A DNA stretch of 64,000 bases from Theristus sp. LFF4_11 (GCA_030248135.1 JASANC010001879.1:1-64000), one strand, 5' to 3'. Shown: positions 38,530 to 50,600, counted from the stretch's first letter. The notes: generated from the sequence alone by a model not told the origin. Translations and numbers: made by a program.

Positions 38530-39075
38530 CCGTGGGCGGGGGGGGTGGGGGGGGGTACACCCCCCCCCAGAGCACCCGAGACCGTCGGGTGGGGGGGGGG
38601 GGGGGGTGGCACCGTGCCAACCCCCCCCCTAAAACAGGGCACCCCCCCCCCCATCGTACCCCCCCCCCTCGAAAATTTGGCCGACACCCCCCCCTCCCCC
38701 CCGCCCCATGAAATTTTGTGTGGCGAATACCCCCCCCACCCCAAAAGTTTCTGCACACCCAAAATTTTTTTCGTAAATAATGTTTTTTTGTTTTTAAAGT
38801 CCACAACATACGCTGAATCTATGATCCCTTGACCATCTTCCTTGTACTGTCAAAGCGTGTGCAGCAAAATTTAGCGTTTTTCCTTTCACATTTCAGCGAA
38901 AAAATTTCATGGGGGGGAGAGGGGGGGTGGACCCCCCCCACAGAAAATTTTGAAAAAATGCCCCCCCCATGGGACCCCCCCTGGGGGGGGTCCCACGTTA
39001 CCATAGGTTGGACCCCCCCCTCACTTTTTGGTCGGCACCCCCCCCACGGTACCATACCCCCCCCCCCCCTCGAAA
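38530..39075. repeat. Poly-G / poly-C low-complexity block
   Basis: Dense homopolymer runs of G and C up to about 14 bases alternate with short AT-rich spacers that recur (CTCGAAAATTT, GGCCGACACC or GGTCGGCACC). The left edge is G-rich, the rest mainly C-rich on this strand. Long open frames here encode only Pro/Gly and are artefacts. The run lengths are likely error-prone in assembly. Confidence 0.85.
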
Positions 39076-39113
39076 ATTTTTTTGGGCCCACGTTAAAAAA
39101 AACAAAAATCGTC

Positions 39114-39172
39114 ATTTTTGTTTTTTTTTTTAAAAAAAAATTTTTTTTTTTAAAAAAAAAAATTTCAAAAAT
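39114..39172. repeat. Alternating T-run/A-run block
   Basis: Runs of about ten T and ten A alternate twice, making perfect self-complementary blocks. A similar block is at 39728-39805. Probably A/T slippage satellites of the same repeat region. Confidence 0.85.
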
Positions 39173-39727
39173 CAAAGTTGTGCTAAATCAATCAGGGAGT
39201 CCGAAGAACCACATATGATATGCAAGCGCCTCCCGAATGACACCCGTATGGCGGAACTTTGCAGATTTTGTTTTGGTGACCTCAATTACCCCTTTTCCAA
39301 ACCGTCACCATGCCTCTTCTTGTGTTTTGACCTCCAAAACGTCACTAATTGTCACCAGCTAAGCTAATGCTAAAGTGAAGACAAACATACCGCCTTGAAA
39401 TTCGATCAATTCTTCTGATGGTGTCGCGACGACACGACACGAAGCAGCAACCAGACAACGTAGCGCTTGCAAACGGAGCAGCGAGCACAATCGGACGCTC
39501 TGCGAGGCGAATCGTCACCTTATCTGCATCGGAAATGGTAGGCTAAGCTTTGGGACGCTCAAAAACTTCATCGCAGATGTTGTCGAAGCCTAAAATCAGT
39601 CGGTAAAACGGCCCAAAATCGACTGCTAAAGGTTTTACGAGGTATAATCAAAGAAAATTTTTGTTGAACTTTCGAAAAATTGTGCCAAAATTGAGGTTTT
39701 CAGAGCATATTAGAGGAAAATTTTTCG

Positions 39728-39805
39728 AATTTTTTTTTTTAAAAAAAAAATCGGCATTTTTGTTTTTTTTTTAATCACTTTTTTTTTTAAAAAAAAAAAT
39801 TTTCA
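39728..39805. repeat. Alternating T-run/A-run block, second copy
   Basis: Same layout as 39114-39172, with CATTTTTGTTTTTTTT spacers in common, separated from it by about 0.6 kb of unique sequence. Confidence 0.8.
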
Positions 39806-40176
39806 TTTTTGTTTAACAACCCTACACGGTACTGATTACGGATGCATGCACCAACTATTTTTTACACCAAAATAAAATTTTGTTTCGCCACCTGAACAGT
39901 AGCATTTTGATGTTTCAGTTGCCTGAATTCTCGTTATAAGTCCGTTGGGAATGTGTTTTCTCGAAACGAAACAAAACCAAATATACATAGTTTGGGCGGA
40001 AATTGAAAAAAACTTCAGCTCTCAACATGTGCAACGTTTCCTGGCGCTTCTTTTTTAAAACGCACGCGCACGTGGCATCGGCATGCTCATGCTCATGATC
40101 CACTAGCGCGCGTGCACACGCTCCGGCCCCAACAAAAACTTGTTCAAAACGCAATTGTTCTGACATCTACCTTCTT

Positions 40177-40250
40177 GAAAAGGCTTGGCTTAGGTTAGGA
40201 TTATGTTAGGAATAGGTTTGGCTTAGGATTAGGCTTTAGGATTAAGATTT
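40177..40250 (+). repeat. Telomere-like TTAGGA/TTAGGC array 2
   Basis: AAGGCTTGGCTTAGG followed by several TTAGGA, TTAGGAATAGG and TTAGGC variants. It is the inverted counterpart of 38362-38425, including the CCTT-AAAAGGCTTGGC lead-in, so the pair brackets about 1.8 kb. Confidence 0.6.
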
Positions 40251-40365
40251 GAATCAAGTCCGTTTTAGCAATGTCCGACAATGCGCGTGTTTTACCTGAA
40301 GCGGATTTTAGAAAAGAAGGGCAGCCGCAACGTTTGGGGGCACTGAGTGGCATCGGCGAAAACAG

Positions 40366-40710
40366 TTTCAGGCATGACGCGGCAATTCAAAATTGCCAAA
40401 GTGATCCGAATGCCCTAAATAGGGCCGAGCCACTTAGGCGATTTTGAATTTCGAATTTTTGAAAAGTTGAAGTTGAAGTTGAAGTTGAATAAAGATTGAA
40501 ACTAGTTTCCTTTCCACGCCCACAACCGCATTGAGTCGCAGGTCTTAAAGAAAAGATAATAATTGGTCATTCGTGCTATTCTGCTCATTCTTTGTCCATT
40601 GCACACACGATTGGTTGGCAAATATCTTGGCATTTTTGAGACAGGCAACTCCTTGTCTGCAACTGATCTTGACTTGATTGAGAAGATAAGTGCTGCCTTG
40701 ATAATTGATA
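40366..40710 (+). repeat. Dispersed repeat R1, longest copy
   Basis: The first half (to about 40557) recurs inverted at 41915-42065, with near-identical ATAAAGATTGAAACTAGTTT and CAGGTCTTAAAGAAAAG blocks. The second half recurs at 32660-32805. It contains a short GTTGAA tandem (40465-40490) absent from the other copy. No transposase or RNA polymerase III promoter was recognised. Confidence 0.75.
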
Positions 40711-41798
40711 AGATAACCACAGCTGTTTGCTTATAATTTAGAGTCCGACTGTAGATTGTGTTGTATTTTTATTCGACAGTCCAAAAATAGTTCACCAGCG
40801 TGTGTGTGTGGCGAGGTTTCTTACGTGAGTGAGAAAAAGGATTTCACAGCACTTGTGCAACACGTTCAATGTCAGCCAGTTCTAAAGCTATAACGCTTAT
40901 ATTCAAATCGTTGCATAGCTGCTAACAAGTGTAAAGATTGCCGTTGTAAAATTTGCCTTGAAACGTAAACATCTGGCAAAAATCGGACATTTTACATATT
41001 ACATAAGTGAAAATAACATTCATAGATATTCTATTGAAAAGAGGCAAGCTTTATTACGTAAACCAAAACTTATTTGTCATTTCCCCCGTTTTTGCAGGTT
41101 TGAACTTTTTTCTTGGATCTCTTGTGGTTTTAAAATAACTACGGGCTTACAAAGACGATGCCTTCAAGCAAAAGCTGGACTCACTTTTTGAACTGTCACT
41201 GTCTGCGTCGAATTATTGCTAACGCACATCTTGTGTTCTGTGTGTTTTGAGCGCGTAAGTGAAAGATGCAAAATAACAGCTGCGCTCATTTTCATGTCCC
41301 GTGGAGTTTGTCTAGAAAAGATTCTGCACCACAACAGCAATATTGGCAAGCCGCGTTTGCTCCTTTCACTGAAAAAGCACGCGATCAGCTATCGTTGAGC
41401 TGAACGCAGAAATCTTCTGTGTTTCTCAACCCGTTTTTTAAAGTGTTGAACCCATTGGAAGGATTTGATTTGTCACAAATTTTGTGTTGAAAGTTGAAAC
41501 ACTGAGGAAACGTCACTAACTCCACTACTAACTTCAGCACTAATTTTTATATATAAAAACAACCGTGAACTCAATTGTCCGACGATCGACAGTGCCGTTG
41601 GATACGTTTCATTATTATAATGAGTTCACGTGCTTGAAAAGATTAAAAAATGTGAAGTTGGTCTTTTTCTTAGTCAAATCTGTATCTCTAATAGGTATTG
41701 CTATGCTACACTATATCTGCTTGTGCAGTTTATGTATTAAAATAGCTTAGTTTTTTTTAATTTTCTTGAACGGGGTTATGAAAACAGACTAAAACAAA

Positions 41799-44700
41799 AT
41801 GTCGTACAAATTGTATTTCTTGATTGTACTTGGTTTGGCAGCTTCAACAACCGCCGTCAAGGTAAAGCATACTTTATTCTTAGATCATAGATTAAAAAAA
41901 CTATTATCTTTTCTTTAAGACCTGTGACTCAATGCGGTTGTAGACGTGAAAGGAAACTAGTTTCAATCTTTATGTGGTAATTCAGAATAGCCTAAGTGAC
42001 CCGGCCTTATTAAGGGGTTTCGGATCACTTTACAAATTTTGAATTCCCGCGTCATGCATGAGACTTCTTAGTCATCTATGCGCGCATTGAGCCCCCGGGA
42101 CCAAAATAAAAGATCATACAAACATCCTGATGAAGCGTTCGAATCTTTACACGTTGGATTGTTGCAGAAAGCAAGCGATTGGGAAAATCTCGAGGATCTT
42201 CTGCACAATTTAGACACAATTGACAAAGATGAAGGCAAAACCGTCGTCAAATCTCTCGAAATTGACGCATTGAAAGGTACTGTATACATTTATCCGGCAC
42301 AAACAAAAAAGTTCACAATTCACTTCACTTCTCGATTTACAACAGTTTTTTATAGCGGAAAACTCCACTCTGTGTTGAACCAGGTAACCGAACTTCGCAC
42401 GTCACTTCGTGCGTCAAGCGCGTCGCAGTAACAACTGTGCCACTCTGATTATAAAGCTGATCAATTGCTTGTGTGCGTGTGCCTGTGCGTGTGCCTGTGC
42501 CTGTGCGGGTGCGTGTGCGTGTGCATGCGTGTGCGTGTGCGGGTGCGTGTGCGTGTGCATGCGTGTGCGGGTGCGTGTGCGTGTGCATGCGTGTGCGTGT
42601 GCGGGTGCGTGTGCATGCGTGTGCGTGTGCGTGTGTATGCGTGTGCGTGTGCGTGTGCATGCGTGTGCGTGTGCGGGTGCGTGTGCATGCGTGTGCGTGT
42701 GCGTGTGCGGGTGCGTGTGCATGCGTGTGCGTGTGCGTGTGTATGCGTGTGCGTGTGCGTGTGCATGCGTGTGCGTGTGCGTGTGCATGCGTGTGCGTGT
42801 GCGTGTGTATGCGTGTGCGTGTGCGTGTGCATGCGTGTGCGTGTGCGTGTGCGTGCGCGTGTGCTTTTTCCCAAATGAGTGAAGTGATTCAAGTGAATTG
42901 TAAACTTTTTTGTGTGCGCAAATCATTTTTGAAACGGACAGATTTTAAAAATAACAAAAAAGATTACGCACTGGTCTTGTTCAATGATGTCATTAATTTA
43001 AAAAACTGAATTCCAAATTTTTTATCACCAGTGAAAGAAAATCCGTGCTATGAAGTGGACTGTGGCTGGGGGAAGCAGTGTGTCGCGAATAAAAAGGGTG
43101 AAACCTCGTGTGAATGTATCGCATCGTGTCCCAAGATCTACGACCCGAAACCGTTCGATAAGGTACAAACAGGTCTACCGCGATTGATTTTTTTGATTCA
43201 AAAAAATAAAACAAAGGCAATACCAGTGCTCAGATTTTTGTTGCTTGTATTTCAACACCAGTGCAGAAGTAATGAATCCTTTTGACAGCGTCTTTTCTTT
43301 TTTGTTTATTGCATGATAATGAAATCTGCTTAGCAATATTGCAAACTTTATAATCTGAGCATTTATATAATTTGTCAATGCATTTTAGGTGTGCAGCACG
43401 CACAATGAAACGTTTGAATCGTTGTGTCACTTGTATCGAGAGCGTTGTTTGTGCAAACGTGACCAACCTGGCTGTCAGAACATGTTGCACGCACGGACAC
43501 ATCTGCAGTACTTGGGTCCCTGTAAAGGTAAAGCACCCGAGCACACACAACACATCCTCTTGCTTCGCACTATTTTTCACAGTTTTGTTCAGAATGGGAT
43601 GAGGACTTTTTTAGGAATACTTATCTTGCTGCGATTTTATGACAACAAAGACGGTAGTAGAATAGGTATGATGATGGGCACCGCACAAACACAGCGCAAA
43701 TTGTTACTTTGCTAAGTTTTAGCTCAGTAAGTATGATGTATTATAAGTAGCCTGTTAAATCGTAGATGCGGCCAACTTCTTTTGGGATCTCTCTCATTTC
43801 AACATTAGTCATCTGTTCTGGTGCAGATGTGCAGACAACACAGAATATACCCACATACAATACACCACACCTGCTGCGTCAAACATCCAACGTCTCGCAA
43901 AAGGGAGAACGTTTGAAAAATTAAAAGCAGAGAAAGAAAAAATCGAGCATCTTACAGTGTTCAAGTAAACTAATGACCATAAAAATGTTATAAAAACGTT
44001 TCAGTATCAAAAATTTCGACGGTTTCGCTTCAAATTTTTAATTGTTTTGACAACGGCAATTAAAAATTATTAAAAACAAGTAGAAATGGTAGTGAAATGG
44101 CAAAAAAATGCCGTGTTTGAAGCCGATGGTTCATTAATGTTTTTGAGATCTGATCATGATCATTTTTGTAAAAACATTTTTTTAATTCAGAGCTCGACAC
44201 GTGTACGGAAGAGATGATGGAGCAATTTCCGGAACGACTGACAGAATGGCTGTTCCAGGTATGCACAGGGTGATAAACAACGTCAATGGGAAAAAGGCTG
44301 CTTCAAGACTGAAGCAACTTGTTGAGCTGAAACTTACCGCAGGGAAAAAATATACAGGGTGAACCAAAAAAGGTTCCAACTTCAAAATGCTCTTACTGGC
44401 TTGTGCTGGGACCTTATGACTTAAAATTTGAAATACTGTTAGAACACTTTAAAAGGTTTTTCTGATCTATTTTTTAAAATACAAAACACGTTTCAGTTAA
44501 CTTTTACACTGTAAGTCTTAAAAATAGCAGTTTTTGACACAAAAATAACGTTTTGATTTTTCACGGTCAAACATTCAGTCTGCTATGGTGAAAAAATAAG
44601 AGTGACAAGTTGTGGAAATTGAAAAAAGAAAAGCGATTTGCATTTGAAACGATTCGCATCTGTTCTGAGCAGAACTGCTCACGCACACTCAGACTCGAAG

Positions 44701-46292
44701 TGAAACATCAGAGTTATCAAAAACTGCTCAATTGCGATATGGCTTTCGGTATTTTTAAGCTACTACGTGCGTATTGCTTTTTTAATCTTTTTGTGTTGTA
44801 AACACTTGGGTTGTCGCCAACATTCATTATTTGGCATTTGTTACAGCTGAATCAACCCTCTGCATTTTACAACATTTTGCTGATTTTTCATATTTTCCAA
44901 ATATATGCTGCTGTATTGAGTGATAGGGACAACAACCCTGAAAAATTTGCTCAGAAAAACCTCCCAAAGTGTTCTAATAGTGTTCCAATTTTCAGTCCAA
45001 CCATCTCAGCAAGAGCCAGTGAAAGCATTTTGAAATTGGAACCTTTTTTAGTTCACCCTGTAGTCGCCATCAGCAGCTCAAGAAAGGAAACAGTAAAATT
45101 AATCAGCTCTCAACATAAAAGTAAAAGTGAAGTAAAGTATTGTGGATTTATTCAAACGTGTCCGGACTAACGTGACGTCATTTTATTTAAAAACGCCCGT
45201 TTGTCAAAGTACAGGCACTAAAATTTCAGTTTGGTGTGACTGATTCGACATTCACCAATTGTTTACGGGAAGAAATCGGATAAACGAATAGTCTGGTTTG
45301 CTGTGAACGACAAGCGCATGTTTTGCGGCACATGACGTCATTTCAGTGGGACACGTTTAAAAAAATAGGCCATAGATTAAACCAAATCAACTCGTCCTTA
45401 CACACTAGTCATCTCATTATACACAAACGCTCTGATTGTTGGTCCTGCAACTGATACCGATGTGCATCGATGAGAACACAACACTGTACAAATTGCTAAA
45501 CAAATTTGTTCAGTAGCCAAACTCGACATTTTTGCGATTTTATTTCGCTGCCATGGCCCATGATGGTAGCTGAACAAAATTTGCGTGCTTTACGATTTTG
45601 TGCAGTAACTTGCTCAGTAGACGCTCTCAGTGCTGTGAACACACCAAATTCAATTGAATTATGCCAGATCATGAAAGATATGAACGAGCGTGAGATGTTG
45701 TATGGCGACGGTTGGCAACGGATGCTGCAGGATTCTCAGGAGGATGAACACTTGAAACACGTCTACCCAGTCATATGGAAATACTGCGACCTGGACAACG
45801 AACCACATGACAAGTTTGAAACGACCTTCTTCTGTAAACAAAGTTGCATTTGACGCCCGCATGGTTTTTGTGTTACTGCTGTTTTCATATACATATTGTA
45901 TTTAGTGCCTGATGCAACATCTCAGGACACTGAACCATCAAAGTGTGTGCGACAAACGACCCTTGTTCCACTCCTACACACAATATTGAAAATGAACCGA
46001 AAAATAGCGGACCGCGACGTTTTGAACAATTCAATCGATTGATTGCAGAATAGTGACCAAGCAGGAGCTGATTCCACTGACAGCGCCGGTGATGCCAATG
46101 GAGTCGTGCATTAAACCTTTTCTGAATCGTTGTGACGCTGACGTTGACGGACACATCACCATCAAAGAATGGGGCGCCTGCCTTGGACTTGCTGACGGTC
46201 CGTTGAAATTAGTTTTTCTTTTGCGTCTTTTTGACATTACTTTGCATCGTATTGCTGTCATTGTTACAGAAGAAATCGTTGAACGATGTTGA
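41799..46292 (+). CDS. SPARC: SPARC / osteonectin (BM-40) homologue
   Basis: Eight exons: 41799-41861, 42168-42276, 43032-43162, 43389-43527, 44191-44258, 45668-45813, 46049-46197 and 46270-46292 (TGA). All phases match, about 275 residues, close to the invertebrate SPARC length. The signal peptide is [16 protein letters not shown] short acidic region follows ([20 protein letters not shown]). The follistatin-like/Kazal part runs [15 protein letters not shown] to GPCK with the expected cysteines. The extracellular calcium-binding domain has [27 protein letters not shown] (EF-hand 1, degenerate), then [17 protein letters not shown] (EF-hand 2, canonical ligands) and the ending EEIVERC. Family role: a secreted collagen-binding matricellular glycoprotein of basement membranes. 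Introns carry an R1 copy, a GT-rich minisatellite and a mariner-like element. A TATATAAAAA box at about 41549 could be the core promoter. Confidence 0.96.
41915..42065 (-). repeat. Dispersed repeat R1, inverted copy in SPARC intron 1
   Basis: Reverse complement of 40366-40557, lying inside the first SPARC intron and ending about 100 bp from its acceptor. It lacks the GTTGAA tandem found in the longer copy. Confidence 0.75.
42470..42865 (+). repeat. GTGTGC/GCATGC minisatellite in SPARC intron 2
   Basis: About 400 bp built from GTGTGCGTGTGCGTGTGCAT-like units, with GTGTGCGGGTGC and GTGTATGC variants. It is open in several frames on both strands, which explains the His/Thr/Arg and Cys/Val/Arg open frames there; none is a gene. 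Confidence 0.95.
44355..45060. mobile_element. Mariner-like MITE M1 in SPARC intron 5
   Basis: Terminal inverted repeats of about 58 bp begin CAGGGTGAACCAAAAAAGG and end with the complementary CACCCTG, flanked on both sides by TA, the target duplication of Tc1/mariner elements. About 706 bp long, with no transposase frame, so non-autonomous. The mutated ends suggest an old insertion. Confidence 0.85.
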
Positions 46293-46518
46293 ATGACCTG
46301 CTGCCAGCCAGACCACGAACGATTAGTGCTTGCATTGCGACTGCCATATTGAATGAAGAACTTCAAAAATGTGATAATGCATTTTTAAATTGCCTTTACT
46401 GTTTCATGGTGCTAATTTGGTTTTGTTTTTACAAGTTTACTTGTTCCAGTTATATGGAGTTGAATTCGATGAAATTACCAAATATGACCCGATTGATCAA
46501 AAATTTAAAAGTTACACT

Positions 46519-47052
46519 TTAGGGTGGTCCATAAGTAGCTCACCAACCTTTTTGACCATTCTGGCTAAAATTTTAACCAGTTATTTAACAAATTTCAACT
46601 TAGGTTACCACTATTTTTCGACTAGAAATATTGAATGACTAGGTATTCCATACCAACCTGAAACTCAAAACTACCAGTTTAGCATATTAATGGCCGTTTC
46701 GGGTATTGGTAGCTCAATTTCTTTACAATTTATATTTTCTAAAACGTTTTAACAGAAAAAGATTGTGTTCAGTTTCATATCAGTAAATTTCACAAAGGAG
46801 ACCCACATAAATAACGTGATCGGGTCCGGGTGTTTGAATGTTGGTTTTAACACATGCGTAACACTGGAAATTACAGTTTTTTAATATTTTTAGTCAGCGT
46901 AGTGAACCTGTTTGATATTTTTAATTGAAAATTGCAGCAAACCTAAGTTTTTAACTTTTTAAAATAGTTAGTTAAATTTTTAATTAAAATACTTGAACGT
47001 TTGGAGAGTTACAACGTTTTAAAGTTCGTATCACTACTTATCGACCACCCTG
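46519..47052. mobile_element. Mariner-like MITE M2 downstream of SPARC
   Basis: Ends AGGGTGGTCCATAAGTAG and, inverted at the right, CAGGGTGGTCGATAAGTAG, with TA flanking at the right. About 534 bp, AT-rich inside, no coding capacity. Same CAGGGTG terminus class as M1 and M3. Confidence 0.75.
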
Positions 47053-47309
47053 TACATCCAACTGTGTATTAGTTGATGTATACAATAGTTGTCCAGAGAA
47101 AATAAAATAATGTCATCAAAAGAGTTGGAAATGACCCGAGATAAATCAAAAACCAAACAAAGCTGCTCTCAACACTTTCAACATCAAGAACGTGTTAAAG
47201 GAGAAACAACCAAAAAAACACATTTGAAATTTGTAAAAGTAAATCAATGAAAGGCTTGTCTTTCACTCTTGCATCATGAATACTTGAGCTCTTTTTATGT
47301 GAATCAAAC

Positions 47310-49506
47310 TCAACGCCCTTGGCCAAACAAGTTGGATAGTCTGGAAAAGAATCCACTGCTGTCTTGCTGTTGAGCACGCACTCGGTTATCATCTGCAATA
47401 CGTTCGTTTGAAAGTGGCTGCAGTTTTGTGAAACAAGAGTCTGACTATCGGGACAAAATAAGCGAACAAACAGTTCAGCAGTTTGTTGCGCGACGACTCA
47501 AACATCACAGAAAGTTTGCTGTTTCTAGTTTCGCCAGGTAGACGCATAGTGCTGGTGCGACGGACGCAACCAGACCGGCAAAAAACCGCTTTACTCAGAA
47601 CATTTTCACATTTCGGCTTTACTTTTTGTTGACTATTTTTGCGCAGTGCAACAACTTCAAAACACGGACATACTTCGGCTGGATGTGGTTTTTGTTTTTC
47701 TGCTGCTGCCCTGCATGCTGCGGCGACCTTCAGTGTAACCAGTGGCATTCTGAGATCTGCGTTGTGATGCGTTATTCCAGCTGCTTAGTGGTCGCATTGA
47801 CCAGTTGCTGCCATTCAGCAGCTGCTCAATACTTTGCCGTATTGACACTGCACTGGCACTATAGTTGGCGTGCCCACTGGCACTATAGTTGGCGTGGCCA
47901 CTGGCACTATAGTTGGCGTGGCCACTGGCACTATAGTTGGCGTGGCCACGGGCGTTCTGCCTAACGTGCCCCGTGGAGCGATTTCCAAATGAGCCGCCGC
48001 TGGTGTAGCGCACAGAGCCGTGCAAAGTGCCTGCGTTCATTGCTGATCATTGCCATTGTCGAACAGCACACTGACTACATTTCACACTGATGCACAGGAT
48101 CAGAGTGATTTTCAATAAGCAACAGAGGTGCGCTGACCATTTCCATGATTTGCCCGACTGTCATTGCGTCCATGGTGGCCTAAAATTCAGCAATAACGTC
48201 AAGTTGGCATTTCGGGTACAAAACGTAGAACTAAAAGCTCATCAAGAATTTTTCTTCAGCATTAGGCTTTGTTTAAAAAAACCATCCGTAAACATATTAG
48301 CCTTCGACCCTTTAAAATTCTGTTACCACCGTACTAGCGTCTCGATACGGTTTAGAAACAATTTTTAGAGTGTGCAGCGTTAAACGTGCCTGGTTGAGTT
48401 TGTACATTTCCGCGTACACGTGAATGATGACTACGATTACCGTGAATGTGATCAACTGTTTCACGGTAAACATTTCCGTTTCGGTGATGACCATTGTTTT
48501 GATAATGACCTAAAAACTGATAAAATTATAGATCAAACGACATGAGCGGCTGTTTGCTGAAAACCGACCTGGTTGTGTACGCCATGCATGATGAGCACTT
48601 TCATCGCTGGAGTCGTCATCAGCATGCGGCAAATTGCTCCAAAACAAGTTTGCAACAGTGAGGCCGAAATCGACAGGACTCATCTCGCCAGTTCTGATTT
48701 TGTGCTCAGCATACTCTTCGGTCGCGTCATCTTCCACTTGATCGAATGCGTCAGAGATGTGTTGCAGGCGCTGCAGTGTGCCCGAGCGTGTGTCACAATG
48801 CAACACTACAGCACGTTCCATTGGTGATAGTTCAACTTACCCTTTCGATTGTTCTGTTACTGCGCTCAGTTTTGTTGATGGTGGCGTCAACCTTATGTCG
48901 CAGAGTGTTCAACTGTTCACCGTTCAGACTACCTTCGTTCAACAGTAGCTGAACGAACGACAACACATCAGTACAATTGAGACTCATTGCATCCGTCACC
49001 GTACGGCTGACCGTGTCTTCCACTTCTTCCAACAAATCGTCTGCCAGTGAACTGCCAGCTTCACCGAATGTCATACCTTTCAGTTATAGAGATTGTTTGT
49101 GCCACCGAACCGCATGTGAAACTTTAAAAAGAACTGAAAAATCAAGTTCACAGAATATTGAGTTTACCCATTTCAGATCCAAAATTCGGCACGTTTTCTA
49201 ACTCCGACAACACGCCCAAGCCAAGTTCGCTGAGCGCAGACGAGAATCTTGTGTTGTTCGCAACAAACTCTGCCAAGGCTGCAGCGAACGCTGTCAAATT
49301 CACTTGGCTTGCGTCGGCATCAAGAACTCGACGAAGACCGCGCAGTTTACGCATCTGCTCACTGCGCTGTGTTTTGGCCAATTTGATTGGTTTCATTACT
49401 TTGGTACGCAGACCTCTAAGGTGAGTTTGCATTTCTGAGAAATCTGTTGGTGGACGCACGGGTGGACCGAATGGGTGTACTGGACGTTCGCCTTCTCCAC
49501 TGTGAC
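47310..49506 (-). CDS. Asn/Ser/His-rich repeat protein, 5' end not found
   Basis: Not a recognised family. Exons on the - strand: 49506-49168, 49076-48841, 48770-48569, 48509-48390, 48030-47674 and 47392-47310 (TGA), all in phase. The 48390 donor would be GC (CCAG|GCACGT). The first part is charged and helical (LRGLRTKVMKPIKLAKTQ; LADDLLEEVEDTVSRTVTDA; many potential N-glycosylation sites such as NLT, NNT, NCT, NKT, NRT). The later part is polar: HYQNNGHHRNGNVY and four tandem copies of GHANYSAS (24-bp units, about 47857-47950). It ends SGFFSRLSNLFGQGR. No signal peptide exon is seen upstream. The first exon begins in phase 1, so at least one 5' exon is missing; it could be the last exon of the 51605-58522 gene, via the donor after HDGGIYQ near 51697, skipping that gene's stop. 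Confidence 0.6.
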
Positions 49507-49609
49507 CTGCACGTACAATTTTTAAACAGGTTCGTTTAGTTTTCTAAACATGGTAAGATGATAAAAATCTGCAGTTTTCCGAGCAACCGCAGATTTCTAG
49601 TTTAAAAAT

Positions 49610-49875
49610 AATCATGCCCATTCGCGAGCGAAGCGGACAGCGGATGCAGGCATACTACATTGTAATATAGCCCATTGGTCGTTCGCGCAAAAATTCCAAA
49701 CCTTCTGTGCTTCGCATTGTGAACATGAAAGGAGCTGAGAATTTTTTCTCCTGCACACAGGTAAATAATCCATAGGTATGCTGTGTGCACTAGAATTTTT
49801 TCGTGGTGATCTTCTACACACGCTGTGTGCGCAAAACATCGATTCTGAATAAGCTGTTACTTCTTATTCTCCCCC
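49610..49875 (-). repeat. Dispersed repeat R2, copy 2 (inverted)
   Basis: Reverse complement of 4085-4330, with the same order of conserved blocks. It lies just upstream of the first known exon of the 47310-49506 gene, or in an intron if that gene continues further upstream. Confidence 0.75.
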
Positions 49876-50205
49876 TTTTTTTGGACTACGTATGTCATAA
49901 AATGTGTGCGCAGTTTCAGTGATATAAAGAAAATTTTGACTGTGAAAATATTTCCCAGGGTAAAAATCTTTGAAATTGTTTAAATTTCGCATTCATTTTT
50001 TTCTGATGCTTCCCAAGGCTCGGGTTTTGCCGTTTTACACAAAATTTTGGAAAATGCTTATTTTGAAGTGTATTTGCGATTTCGGCGCATGAAACAAACC
50101 GCGTTATTTGACAAATCAAAAAGTTTCCGGGGGTAACCAACAACGGAGAGCTTAAATTTGATTTTTAATTTTTGAAAAAATCAAAGGAATAGCAGTTAAA
50201 TAACT

Positions 50206-50600
50206 AAAATCGTAACGATTTAGGGCGAATCGACCGTGGAAATATAGGAAAATTGTCTAGTCCGTGAGAATTCAATGCGCTGATCACGGATTTTGGGTTA
50301 GTTTTTTATCTGAGCAACACTATATGTTGAATCGTGACGATTTCGAGCAAATCGGCCATGGAAATTGGCGAAATCGGTCCTGAAGCTAAAAACAAGAAAA
50401 TTTGTCCAGGGTAATTCATTGCGCCGATCACGCCTTTTGGGTCAGTTTTCTTATGTGAGCAAGTCTAGGTTCTGAATCGTGACGATTTTGGATGAATCGG
50501 CCGTAGAAATAGCATGCGAAATCGGCCGAAAAACTAAAAATGAAAAACCTGAGTTGTCCGGGATTATTCAGTGTGCTGATGTCGAATGTAAAGCTTAGAA
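50206..50600 (+). repeat. Three degenerate ~125-bp tandem units
   Basis: Each unit holds GAATCGTGACGATTT or a variant, a GAATCGGCC-GTGGAAAT block, GAAATCGG, a CTAAAAA stretch and TTCATTGCGCTGATCACG or a variant. The units are diverged. No open frame. Confidence 0.65.

Noticed and set aside
38436..39218. Pro/Gly-rich open frames on both strands
   Set aside because: Produced by poly-G and poly-C runs; no signal, splice or domain evidence.
42337..43009. His/Thr/Arg and Cys/Val/Arg frames on both strands
   Set aside because: Simple GTGTGC minisatellite inside a SPARC intron; SPARC exons on both sides splice across it.
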